A stretch of DNA of 64,000 bases from positions 48,352-112,351 of the forward strand of contig JAJOHG010000087.1 in NCBI GenBank assembly GCA_021029095.1, written 5' to 3'. Below, piece after piece: positions 42,071 to 51,600 of the stretch (position 1 is the first letter of the stretch; each line of letters starts with the position of its first letter). Under the pieces are notes generated by a model. That model had not been told where the DNA came from and ran no database searches. It was given only the letters and a program-made list of their open reading frames with translations. This DNA is from Phellopilus nigrolimitatus. Its lineage: Eukaryota; Basidiomycota; Agaricomycetes; Hymenochaetales; Hymenochaetaceae. The position numbers and the translations under genes were made by a program.

Positions 42071-42234
42071 AGGGCTTTATGGGTAACAGCTTGTGAGATG
42101 GATTCTGGGTAGGAAAGCTGAATAAACGCACCTTTAAGCAGATCGAGCACGAAGACGGGTTGGTACTCTGGGTAGGAAAGCTGAACGGACGCGCCTTTAA
42201 ACGGCTAGGGCGTGCGCAAGGACGGCCGAAATCC
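42071..42234. repeat. Two imperfect copies of a ~69-bp repeat
   Basis: CTGGGTAGGAAAGCTGAATA..CGCACCTTTAA near 42103 is repeated near 42172 as CTGGGTAGGAAAGCTGAACG..CGCGCCTTTAA. The equivalent place next to Dicer copy 2 (50070-50100) has only one copy. GCCGAAATCCGTGTGGAGAG follows in both loci. Confidence 0.6.
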
Positions 42235-42480
42235 GTGTGGAGAGCAGTTGCCAGATTTTGAGCCAATCAACCCAACTAACCCTAACTCCTCAGCCGCGCC
42301 AACATCATCAGCAGAGTCAGAGGCCAGCAAGCGAACAAAGCCGTCGAGTATGGTCGTCGACTCCGAACTGCGCTCGATGAGAGCGACAGTGTTTTGGAAC
42401 GAAGGGAACTGCGAAAGCGAAGCCAGGATTTTGATGGCGAGGAACATGGTCTCTTGGTTTGTAGGGAAGTTGACGTACGA
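42235..42480 (-). pseudogene. NUP192: Nup192 fragment, copy 3
   Basis: Minus strand: MFLAIKILASLSQFPSFQNT, VALIERSSESTTILDGFVRL, LASDSADDVGAAEE. It is collinear with kin1 copy 3 (kinase first, then Nup192), as in copy 2. It ends about 50 codons in, at TTGGGTTGATTGG, and joins the Dicer flank. No satellite follows this copy. Confidence 0.75.
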
Positions 42481-44690
42481 GCCAATGGCGCCGCCTCAGA
42501 CGCGAAGCGCAGACGTCGCCTTCGGGCGTTGGCTGCGACTATGGCTGCGACGGTGCGTCGACGCGGGCGGCGCGCGTGGTAGTACTGTCTTCGCGAGCGC
42601 GCACCCGCCGAACCGGCTGAGGGAGTGTTGTTGATAGAATCTGCTCCAGCATCAGCGTCGCGCGCGCGTGGCTGGGGGAGGCGGCCGTGACCTCGGCCAT
42701 AGCGGCGAAGTTCGGCGAAGTTGGAGACGACAAGGCGTGCGTGTCGTACGGTAGCCCGGAGTAATGTGAGTTCGCAGGTGCGGGAAGACGCAAAAGCACC
42801 ATACTATAGGCCACTTTGGCTTGGTCTGACTGAGGCGGCTGCGACGATCTGCCGTTTGTCTTGGCGATTGCGGAAGCAGGTAGTGGATTCAGAGCGCTCG
42901 GCGGCGGAGCAGGGCCATCATCTTTCTCGAGCAGTGACATCTGGGAGCTTGCGAAATGACCAGACCCGTATACACGCTCGCGCTCAAGCTTCTAGGGTGC
43001 GAGAAAGTACATTGGAAGGAGCGGGTGAAAGCTGCCCGTTGGATCTGCAGACTCGCTCTGCATGTCGACGAGAGACGCGAGCTCGACGTCGCTGGTGTGC
43101 GGTGCGTCGGGGTGTCAGGCAGGGACAAGCCGGGTGAGAACAACTTGCGCCAGTAGAAGTCAAATCCAGAGAAGTGACGGCTCTTCTTCGAAGGCGTCGC
43201 AGTCGGTGTATCGCACACTCGGCCGAAGTCTGATCCAGCGGAAAGCGAGCTATCACAACACGCGAGGGACGCATTGAAAAGCCCGCCGAGGCCATTGCGC
43301 CTCCCAGGCTGGACAGCGCGTGCAAATGCACTGCTCTTGAGGACGTCAACAAGTTTGCGCTCGCTCCCATCCTCGTACCCGAACTCGAAACCGGCCATGC
43401 CCTGGATAACCTGGCGGTCGAGCTCGTCTGCGCGCAGGGCTTGCGATGGAGCATGTGCGCGTCTGGGGGTGATCCGTGCCCACAGATCATCCACGGATGC
43501 GAGAGGATCTCAGCGAGAATGGCACGCGCGGATGAGTTGACGATGAGTATGCGTATGAGCAGGTGCTTGCATTCTGTCAGGAAATCAAAGACAAGTTAGC
43601 TAAGATATCGATTTTTCTTAAATGGATCGCACCGGCGCTGAGCCAGTCTGGACATTCGACGAGGCCGCATTCAATTTCCGCATGGAGCGCGGGCATGCTC
43701 TGGTTGTCGAAGGGCATTTTGACACAAACGAGCACGTAGAGCGACACCGAAGCTCCGGATGTCGCCCTTGGCTCGGCGAGGACCTTGGAATTGAGCAGCT
43801 CGGGAGCGGTGAAGCATAGAGATCCACAGAAGTGGAGAGATGGGTGACAGGTTGGAAAGACAAGGTCGATGATCTTGATGTTGCTCGTTTGGGAGGTGAG
43901 GACGTTCTCGACTTTGAGGTCACGGTGGACGACGCTGTTGCGGCGACAGTAGTCGAGTGCGGAGCGGATTCAGCGGGAGAACTTGCGGGCAACGCGCTCG
44001 CGAAGACGACCGTGGCTGATGATGTGGTCGAGCATCTACCACCGTTGACGTATTCGAACACCACGTAGCAGTGGTTCATGTGCGCGATGAGTTCCCGCAT
44101 GCCGCAGATATATGGGTGGTGTAGCAGCATCGACGGCGCCGCCTCGCCCGCGTCTCCTTCGATGCCTCCTTCGAGGTTTGCTTCGTCGCCACCTCTCCTG
44201 TCGGCACGACGCCGTTCATCCCTGTTCTCGCGATATTGGTCCGCATGAGGATCTTGATCCCGAGCTGCGCACGCAGCGGGCAAGGTCATATATAAATATA
44301 TTTAAAAAACGTCAGTATACCGATTGAACTGGTGACACTGTCGCTGCTGCGCACCTTCTCGCCGGTGAGAATGTCGTACACCAATTTGACTTTGCCCATG
44401 CTACCCGCGTAGAGCGTCTTTCCGAGCGTGTAATCTCCCAGCGCGTGTTTCGAACTGTGCCACTTCTGGGTACGGATGCTCGTGCTCGACTTGAGCGGCG
44501 CCTGCGCGGCTGCGAGTGCATGCGCCTCTCCACGACCGCCGCCGGCAGGAACGTACTTCTGGGGAGCCATCGGCATTGACAGTGGTCGTGGCCGTGCGCC
44601 ATTGACGGATAGTCGGCGCGCGGTAGGGAGGGCACGCGTTCGAGGCGCTGAAGCAGTCGTTAGCATCGCACTCGAGTTCAGACGATTTCA
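42481..44690 (-). pseudogene. kin1: Kin1-type kinase, copy 3
   Basis: Minus strand, from P6: second leader intron, then RADYPSMAHG-type leader peptide, GDYTLGKTLYAGSMGKVKLV (Gly to Tyr just before the loop), intron, a damaged AIK region, [28 protein letters not shown]. The catalytic loop is frameshifted, and at the DFG site one G is lost so the frame shifts (IIDL..). After the last kinase intron come NSSARAILAEILSHPWM, GFEFGYEDGSERKLVDVLKS, FDFYWRKLFSPG, MSLLEKDDGPAPPPSALNPL, SHYSGLPYDTHAL, MLEQILSTTLPQPVRRVRA, then Nup192. The 42480-43065 part is the close relative of the inverted block in copy 1. Confidence 0.85.
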
Positions 44691-44860
44691 CTACGTACCT
44701 AGGTCCTTGTTTTATCTAACCCTCCTCTCGGCTCTTCTGCGCGGCCGGATTCGCCAGCGCAAGATGGCCCAGCGCGACATGTTGCGGCGGAGTTGCTGTC
44801 GTTGCTGTTGCTGCTGCTGCTGTTGTTGCAGCTGCAGCCGCCGAGGCATGATCCTCGCAT

Positions 44861-45175
44861 CTAGACAAATGGTTTACAGATTAACATACTAAAGGCATAA
44901 AGAAGAAGAAACAACTTACGAATAGAGACGATGCGCGAAGCGAAGTCGAGAGGGCGTGAGGTCGAGACGAAGACGAAGACGAAGCTAGAAGATCGACATG
45001 ACGAGGACGAAGCGCAACGCTGTCCTCGGGCTGTGCCGGACAGCGATCAAGACGACTTCGGCGACGATCGTCCTCACATCAGCGTGCCAGGTCCGACAAG
45101 CAGAAACAACACAGCGCAAAGTAAGTGCAGATTTCTACGCTATTATACAGCAGAGTCTCTAAACTTCATTTTCAG
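44861..45175. promoter_or_regulatory. Module P6: between kin1 copy 3 (-) and Mdm20 (+)
   Basis: Reverse orientation. Minus leader intron 44861-44919 (GTAAGT..TCTAG) faces kin1. Plus leader intron 45121-45175 (GTAAGTGCAG..TTTTCAG) faces Mdm20. GTCCTCGGGCTGTGCCGGAC, AGCGATCAA, palindrome GACGATCGTC (45063-45072) and CAGCGTGCCAGG lie between. On the kin1 side the Gln-rich exon (44780-44850, CAG/CTG) and second leader intron follow. Confidence 0.6.
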
Positions 45176-46200
45176 GCTCTTTCCCGCTCAACATGGCAGC
45201 GCGGCGCGGCCCAGCAAATCGCCCCGCGCCCCTATAAGGCCTTTGGCGCCGCCAGTGCCGACTGCTTCATCGCCTGCACGTATACATCAGCGTGCTCACG
45301 ACGCTCAGCATTAATCACGAAGTCGCTGCGCTATTCGACTCGGAGGAGGAACGCGCTATCGCGAAGATGAGCCTCGTCGTGGATGAACTTGCCGGGACCT
45401 CGTCCGTACACGGGGCAACTTTGCGGCCGAAGGCAAGCGCGCGCGCAAAGTTTGTCGAGAAGTGAGTGCGAAAATGACTTTTCGGATTTTGTTCTCGGAG
45501 AAAAAAGGTCATATTAGTGACACGCTCGTCTTCGGTTTTGGTGGAATTATAAAGTGATCGCAACTGGCTCGAGTTCTTGGCCGTGACCATTGCGCGGACA
45601 AGGCGCGGGACGTACGTGGCCTATTCCGCCAGCTTGCGGACGGACGGATGGCGCGACCATAATGCTCTGCTTGCGCTTATAGAGCTTGAGAAGCGTACGC
45701 GTCAAAACTGGTTCGGATCTGACTTCGGTGAGCGTGTCTGGCTCCTAATGCGTTTCTTTGGGCACTGACGATTCCTTCATTTTTATTTTCCAAAATCGAA
45801 CAGAATCACAGGAGGTCTGCTATGTCTCATCAAGCTGTACTTGAGCGCTTCGGCGACAAAGCGTGCTGTTTTGAGGACCTCAAACCGTACGCCGTGCTCG
45901 AGGGCTCCGAGCTGAGTGCGCTCCAACGCGTATCTCGATGCGCACACGCATGTCTCCGTACGCCTTTTCTCGCATTCCTCCATATAAAGCCAATTCCTCA
46001 CACATCACCAACTAGGACACCGAGCCCACGCTGTGCCGCTCAATTGACGTGCACAAGCTGCGGCGGCATGTCCTCGGCGCGGAGGAACTCTCGGCGGCGC
46101 AGGAGACGGAGCGCGCTCTCACGTACCTCAGCGCGTGCACCGCTGCTGGCGCCGTCCGCTCTAGCAAGCACTCACAACAACTGCTTTCCCGCGTAAATAT
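45176..46200 (+). pseudogene. MDM20: NatB subunit Mdm20/Naa25-like, copy next to P6
   Basis: After the leader acceptor: AQHGSAARPS-like start, YKAFGAASADCFIA, VAALFDSEEERAIAKMSLVV, ASARAKFVEK, an intron near 45464-45555, WLEFLAVTIARTRRGTYVAY, NALLALIELEKRTRQNWFGS, an intron near 45728-45828, then SHQAVLERFGDKACCFEDLK, PYAVLEGSELSALQRV and LTCTSCGGMSSA-like pieces. The LERFGDKACCFEDLKPY segment is the clearest Mdm20 signature in the window. Several frame changes make it a pseudogene. It keeps about a third of the expected length, from the N-terminus. Confidence 0.65.
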
Positions 46201-46399
46201 GAAAATGTTGTATATGTAGACTTGAAAACTATGCTTTAGAATGTACAGATGCGTGCTAGAAATCATCAGGAAGAAAGTGGCAGAGACCAAAAAGGTGCAA
46301 AGACGACAATGGGTTAGACGACAGATATGTGAGGTGTGGAGAGGCAAACAAGAATGAGGAATGGAAGAGGAGGAGAGAAGGGAAAGCGAGTAGAGTATC

Positions 46400-47130
46400 C
46401 TAGTCGGCCAAATCATAACGATGGTCATGGAGAGAGGCAATAGATAAGGCGCTCGCGGCATCCGCGTTGCATCTATCACCCAGCACCATGTCGTCTTCAC
46501 TCGCATCTGCACCCGAACTCGAACCCGCAGCCGAAGGATCTCGCTTCGAACGCGACAGTGACATGCGCGCACGCGCCCGACGATCGCGCACCTTCAGCGT
46601 CTGGGTTCGATCAGTCAGCGCCCGCTCCTCCTCCCACATCCGCTCGAACGTCTCGATGTGTGCCTAGATATCCGCATCGAGAGCGGCTGCGTATCCCGCC
46701 CCATCGTCCGCCAGCGCTTCCGCCTAGACATCCCGACCGCCGACAAGAAATTGCGGATGATTGCCTGCTCCTCCACCGAGAACACGCTCAGGCCCGGGTT
46801 GGCAGGAGGGGAGGCATTCTCTGGTGTAGGCGTCATTGAGCGTGAAACCGCATGATTCACTGGGAATGGTGTTGTCGTTATCGATGATGGTACTGCGACT
46901 GCTGCTGTGCACCACCGCATGCTAATAGGAATCGACATGCTCGTCGCTGGCGGACCACAGAGTGTTGCCCGGGCCCAAAAACGAGGTTACACGATTTGCC
47001 GGCGCGATCGTACTTGAGTTGGCGCTGGGCAAGTCCGCAACGCGAGCATGACCATGCCCGCTTGCTCCTCGAAGCCTCGCAAACTCCGAAAGAGTCTGTT
47101 CGAAAGCAAGATGAGTCACTGAAGTTTCAA
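46400..47130 (-). pseudogene. Gene D fragment, copy 3 (with its own C-terminus)
   Basis: Minus strand: HARVADLPSANSST, SIPISMRWCTAAVAVPSSIT, MTPTPENASPPANPGLSVFS, VEEQAIIRNFLSAVGMS, a frame change, EERALTDRTQTLKVRDRRAR, ARMSLSRSKRDPSAAGSS, GADASEDDMVLGDRCNADAA and a stop at 46400. After SEDDMV the sequence differs from copies 1 and 2, so either the natural end is kept here or another sequence has been joined. Gene D follows samB here as well as in copy 2. Function unknown. Confidence 0.5.
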
Positions 47131-47199
47131 TGGAATGTTAATTCACCGTTGTACCATTGTTCCGAGCAACCGAGAAGTGCGCAACAGGTTGCATGACCG

Positions 47200-47830
47200 C
47201 ACGAGCGGCAGCGTGCCAACCGGCGCTCCATCCTGTCATGCGCGACCGTCGACACCGAGCGCACTCCTGACCCGCTTCCACTCCAACACCGACACTGACC
47301 ACCACACATTCCCGCTCTCACCGTCGCCTTTAGTATTCTGACCCTGTCCGACACCCAACTTGCATTCACCCCGTCGGCGGCGACGGGCAAACTCGCCAGG
47401 ACAGCACGAGGCGTGAACTCTTCTCGCCCATGCGCGTAGCCGTGGTGACGGTGGTGCTCGCGCGTCGTGTTGCAGGTATTGAAGGCTAAGGCATTTGCGC
47501 GTGTGCGCGGTGGGCATCGATCGCACCAGACGCGTCAGGCGGAGCACCCATCGCCAGTTCGTCGTTGACACTTTGGCCGAGCGTCCCGACCCCATCAGAC
47601 ATACCGTCGTCCGCCGTCGCAGGTGAGGATCTCCCGGATGCGCGGGGAGGTCGAAGTGAGATACGTGAGGTGGGTAAGTGAATTGAGCAACGGGAGCGGA
47701 GACGTGGTGTCAAGCGCTGTAATCGAGTTTCTCGGTCAGCGTCGAGCATGGCGCCGGCGGCGATGGGAACACGACTGAGACTCACCTCTCCTATCGTACA
47801 ATTGGGACGTGATGCACACGCAGGCTCTGT
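47200..47830 (-). pseudogene. samB: samB/Mub1 fragment with large internal deletion
   Basis: Minus strand: first-intron donor GTGAGT (about 47785), the MLDADRETRLQ part of the intron, exon 2 LPLLNSLTHLTYL-equivalent and SPRIREI (in another frame from the ORF), then an abrupt jump from TGCGACGG to GGACGACGG: ADDGMSDGVGTLGQSVNDEL, AMGAPPDASGAIDAHRAHAQ. About 820 bp present in the copy at 25860-27660 (from about 26386 to 27209) are missing. The C-terminal part is followed by gene D. The 5' end faces module P7. Confidence 0.7.
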
Positions 47831-48133
47831 TCTGCGCAGGGTTAGCGATGTTCGACTCGTTTCAGTTGCGTTGATGGCCTGTGTGCTCAGTCGGACCTGG
47901 CACGCTGATCGTGACGACGTCCGTCGTGATGTCAGAAAGTCAAATTTGATCGCCGGCCGGCACGATCCAGAGTGAGCGAATATTACGACGCGCGTCGTCA
48001 CGTTGGGAAAAAAAAAACGATCGCCCTCAACTTCGCTTCGACTTCGTCTCTGCGCATCGTCATGATCATCCGCAGTAAGTTGACTTGTTTTATCTATCTT
48101 CGTTATGTACTAATCTGTAAACTTCTTTGAAAG
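47831..48133. promoter_or_regulatory. Module P7: between samB (-) and PPR copy 2 (+)
   Basis: ACCTGGCACGCTGATCGTG, palindrome ACGACG-TC-CGTCGT (47914-47927), TTGATCGCCGGCCGGCACGA, palindrome ACGACGCGCGTCGT (47985-47998), a 10-A run, the pyrimidine tract, and leader intron 48075-48133 (GTAAGT, branch TACTAAT, acceptor GAAAG). Near-identical to P5 over ~150 bp although the genes downstream differ. A Gln-rich exon and second leader intron (GTGCGTCG..TGTTTCAG, ends near 48320) follow. Confidence 0.6.
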
Positions 48134-48429
48134 CCAAAATATCTCGACTCAACTCCACCACCAACAGCAACAACAGCAACTCTACAAATCGGTCACGGGT
48201 GCCTCGTACTCGCTCACGGACGTGTTGGAAACAACTGGAGGGTGAGGGAATTAGGTGCGTCGTGAAAGCAGCTGAATAAAAAAAAAGAATGTGAGTGATG
48301 GCGCTAACATATGTTTCAGCGCCCGAACACATGTTCCCCCTCTCCGCCTCCCTCGTCCACCTCCCTGTCCGGTAGTCTGCGCGCCGAGCTCTTGAGGATG
48401 TAGTTGTAGTATCACTGCGCTCTTAAGCC

Positions 48430-48955
48430 GCTCGTCGCAATGCAGCGCCCAGGCCTAGGACGTCTTCGCACACATGCGCTACGTCGCCCACCTCAAGCCC
48501 AGCAGGCTCCTCTACGCGCTCATGATCCGCGCACGCACAGGCACGGACTACTGGCTCTCCGTGCGCGCCGCTGTGCCTATCCGCGCGCTCTACTTCTGGG
48601 CAGAGGTGACCGAGGATACGCGACACCCACCGTCCGTCGGCACGTACAACGTCGACATCCTCGCGTATGCGCGCTCATAGGAGTACGCGGCAGACACGTT
48701 CCACCTCGCGAAGGAGATGCTCGACGTGCGACCCCTGTGTCTGGGTGGATCGCTTGCTATGCACGCACGTCAATGCGCTCGCGGCCATCCTTATCGCAAG
48801 TGCAACGATTTGCGCGCGTTCGCGGACGATATGGACCACGGTCGAGGGCACTGTCCTGCGGAAGACGAGCTCCCCGTGCTTTGTCTAGCGCGCCTCCTCC
48901 GCCATGATCCGGGTGTCTACTCTGTACGTCCACCCACCCCTGCACGCTAACTAAC
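48430..48955 (+). pseudogene. PPR protein fragment, copy 2
   Basis: MRYVAHLKPSRLLYALMIRA, EVTEDTRHPPSVGTYNVDIL, AYARS-stop-EYAADTFHLA, KEMLDV, DDMDHGRGHCPAEDELPVLC and LARLLRHDPGVYS. The repeats match copy 1 (18196-18500) but extend farther downstream. An in-frame TAG (48678-48680) and later frame changes break it. Organellar RNA-binding repeat protein by family; no targeting signal is visible because the N-terminus is missing. Confidence 0.55.
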
Positions 48956-48984
48956 ACATAACTCATCGTGTATTGCATTCCAGC

Positions 48985-49210
48985 ACCAACGACTTGGACC
49001 CGCGCGCTGGCGCTGGCGCTCGTGCGCAACTCTGTGGACGCGTACCCGCCGATCGTGGTGTCCGTGCCGCGGTCGAAGTCCTGGATGCGCGAGTCGCGCA
49101 CGGCGCGGCCCGTCGTGAGGCTGGCGAGTGCGTTGGAGTTCTTGCTGGTTTCTCTTTCTTTCGCGGACGAGAGCGTGTATGTACGTACTGCTGCAGTTTG
49201 GGCTTGAACG
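48985..49210 (+). pseudogene. Exon of unrecognised gene following the PPR remnant
   Basis: After an acceptor (CATTCCAG, about 48984) an open stretch reads RALALALVRNSVDAYPPIVV, SVPRSKSWMRESRTARPVVR, LASALEFLLVSLSFADESVY and VRTAAVWA, with a stop near 49207. It may be the C-terminal exon of the PPR gene, or of another gene. The last part (CTTTCTTTCGCGGACG) recurs at 41275, next to Dicer copy 1. Confidence 0.4.
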
Positions 49211-49349
49211 GTTACCTGGCGGGTCACTTCGAATGGGACCGAGTTTCGGCTGGGCTAATATCAAAATTTGTATCATACATGCTGCACCAGTCGCGGGCGT
49301 GCGCTTTAAAAGTTAGAATATATATGATTTTGCCCGTTGCGGCTCTCTC

Positions 49350-50070
49350 GCCCCATCATTCATCTGTGATTACCGAGTGCGAGCAAATAATTGAATTACA
49401 AGTTGTAAGGGATGACAGAGGACACAAAGTATGTAACCTAATTCCAAAACTACAGGTTCTGAGACTCGTCAGCGTCAATACCGCCGTACTTGAGCAGAAT
49501 TTTGGTGTCCCACTTATCGAAACACGAAGCCGTTCGCCACGCGTCCACTCCCTCGTGTACGATGGACGCAATACGGACATCAACGTAGCCGCTCCAGGAC
49601 ACTGCGTACCGCGTTTATGTCGCCGTTGCTGTCGAGGTACACAATACCCAGCAAGCTCACCACGGTATCGCTGAGGAACTTGGGTGCCTGCAACCGCACG
49701 AGTGCCGCCCACGGGGACGTGTGCCCGCTCTCGAATGCGCGTTCGATTCCTTCGTGCCCTCGCTGGAAAAGCGCGAGCGCGTTGCGTTGATGATCCAGCC
49801 GCGCCCCGCTCGAGTGCATCAGACTCTGCATGAGATGCACAGTGTGTTGCACCGAAGAGCGCACTGCAAGCGCGCGCGCGCGGCATCCCAGCGCGGCATT
49901 GCTGCGTCGGGCACGATGTGCGTGCGCAGGCACACGAAGGCGAGGAAATGCATATTGACAAACGCGGCTTTGCGCTCGTGCCTTTGCGCTCGTGCATCTG
50001 CCTGGGTGTGTACGCGCCGCGTTGCGCGCCCGCATCTAAGTCTGCGCCGGGCTTATGAGATTGACTCTGG
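49350..50070 (-). pseudogene. Dicer-type RNase III domain fragment, copy 2
   Basis: Minus strand: SGARLDHQRNALALFQRGHE, GIERAFESGHTSPWAALVRL, QAPKFLSDTVVSLLGIVYLD, SNGDINAVRSVLERLR and a stop. In the motif SDIVES the acidic Glu needed for metal binding is changed (SDTVVS), so the fragment could not be catalytic even if expressed. It is longer upstream than copy 1 (a CARTSCPTQQC..AMPG-type insert). The flanks are shared with copy 1 on both sides. Confidence 0.65.
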
Positions 50071-50169
50071 GTAGGAAAGCTGAATGGACGCACCTTTAAG
50101 TGGCTAGGGGATGGCCGAAATCCGTGTGGAGAGCAGTTGCCAGATTTTGAGACGAGCCGTTTAGCCAGT

Positions 50170-50407
50170 GAGCTGGCACGCTGACATTACGACGTGCGTC
50201 GTAATGTTTGCTGTCTTACCTAATCACTGATCGCTGTCCGGTCCGAAGAGATCGACCAAGATTTGACGACGCGCGTCGTCAAATCGAGGTCGATCTTTGG
50301 CCTCAAAGCTTTGACTTCATCGATCGCTCGACTTCGCTTCGTCTAAACGTAAGTTAGTCTTTTTTCTTCATGCCTTTAGTGTACTAATCTGTAAACTATC
50401 TATCTAG
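50170..50407. promoter_or_regulatory. Module P8: between Dicer remnant and samB copy 3
   Basis: AGCTGGCACGCTG, perfect 11-bp arms ACATTACGACG..CGTCGTAATGT (50184-50207), GATCGCTGTCCGG, then a 46-bp nested palindrome (50250-50295): inner 26 bp perfect (GATTTGACGACGC and its complement), outer arms GATCGACC / GGTCGATC. A short pyrimidine tract and a leader intron (GTAAGT at about 50350, branch TACTAAT, acceptor TCTAG at 50407) follow, then a Gln-rich exon starting ATGCAGCAGCCGCAG. Confidence 0.65.
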
Positions 50408-50454
50408 CGCGACGGTCATGCAGCAGCCGCAGCAGCAGCAACAACAACAGCAAC

Positions 50455-51600
50455 ATCAACGTACGAGGATCAGAGTCGCGTTGTGCAGGCTAGCACGCTA
50501 CAGGTCGTCGGCTGCGTTCTCATGACCTGGCTCGCATCAAAAGGCTTCGCTGTTGGTCCGAGTGCGAGCGCGAGCGGCATCCCGAGCGAGACCCGCGAAG
50601 AAAGACAGCCCAGGCGGCAGCAGCTCGAGCAGCACCAATGAGAGCAAGCACGGGAGTTTGTCCGCGTTCTCGCGCGAGAACGGTCTTTCGCGATTGCTGA
50701 GGTGAGTTTGATTTCTTGTCTTTCTTCGCGCTTACTCATCTGACGCCGCCCTAAGGACGAACAGCGTCGGATGCGGAGACGACGGTGTCAACTGACACTT
50801 TTGCAAGCGCTACGCTACTGGGCTCTAGGACGCCGACGGGCACGGTCATTGTCCCTGGACGGGACCGCTCGGGCACTCTAGGGGCGCGACATATCTGGGA
50901 CGTAGACGTCGGCGATCGTTCGCAAGAGCTGCCCATGCCAGGGCCAACAATGTCGCGGAGTCGTACCGTGCGCGGGCGCGTTGCCGAGTCTGCAACGCCG
51001 TCCGCGTCGACATCGCGACCGGACACGGAGACCGAGGAGGACACGGATGTCGAGTTGGAGACGTCGATGACGCAGGATCAAGACGTAGTCGAGAACATGC
51101 CGCCCCTACCATCCCTTTCACATCCACGACGGACTGCTGGTACAGTCTCCGATTCGCCATCCCCAGCTACGGCCGGTGTTGGGTCTGTGTTGGCATGGCC
51201 GGAGTCTCTGATACACTCGACGTCGACCTCGATGCACACATCATCATCAACGCGAAACCGGTGGACGGCGGCGTGTCTGATGGGATCGTGGCGCTCGACC
51301 AAAACGTCAACGACGACTTGGCGATGGGCATCCGCCTGGCGCCCCCGGCGCGATCGACGCCACGCCGCGCACACGAGCGGATACCCTAACCCTCAATACT
51401 CGCAACATGACGCGCGAGCACTTCAATCACCACGGCCGCGCGCACGGACGAGAAGAGCTCAAGCCGCGTGCTGTCCTGGCGAGTTTACTCATGCGCGCGC
51501 ATGTACGCCCGCCAGTGCCTGTCAGGATGTCTGTCGGCGCGGACGGCGCGACTACTGGTCCAGCGCGGACCTCGCCTGCTCGCAGCGGCACGGCCGGGTT
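50455..51600 (+). pseudogene. samB: samB/Mub1 fragment, copy 3
   Basis: It starts mid-gene directly after the Gln-rich exon: STLQVVGCVLMTWLASKGFA, VGPSASASGIPSETREE, then an intron (about 50702-50756) and STDTFASATLLGSRTPT, VIVPGRDRSGTLGARHIWDV, TSRPDTETEEDTDVELETSM. After a frame change at about 51190 come DTLDVDLDAHIIINAK and SDGIVALDQNVNDDLAMG. The armadillo N-terminus and the MYND end are absent. An ORF of 410 codons (50785-52017) is samB only in its first third. It merges at about 51600 with the coiled-coil gene. Confidence 0.75.
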
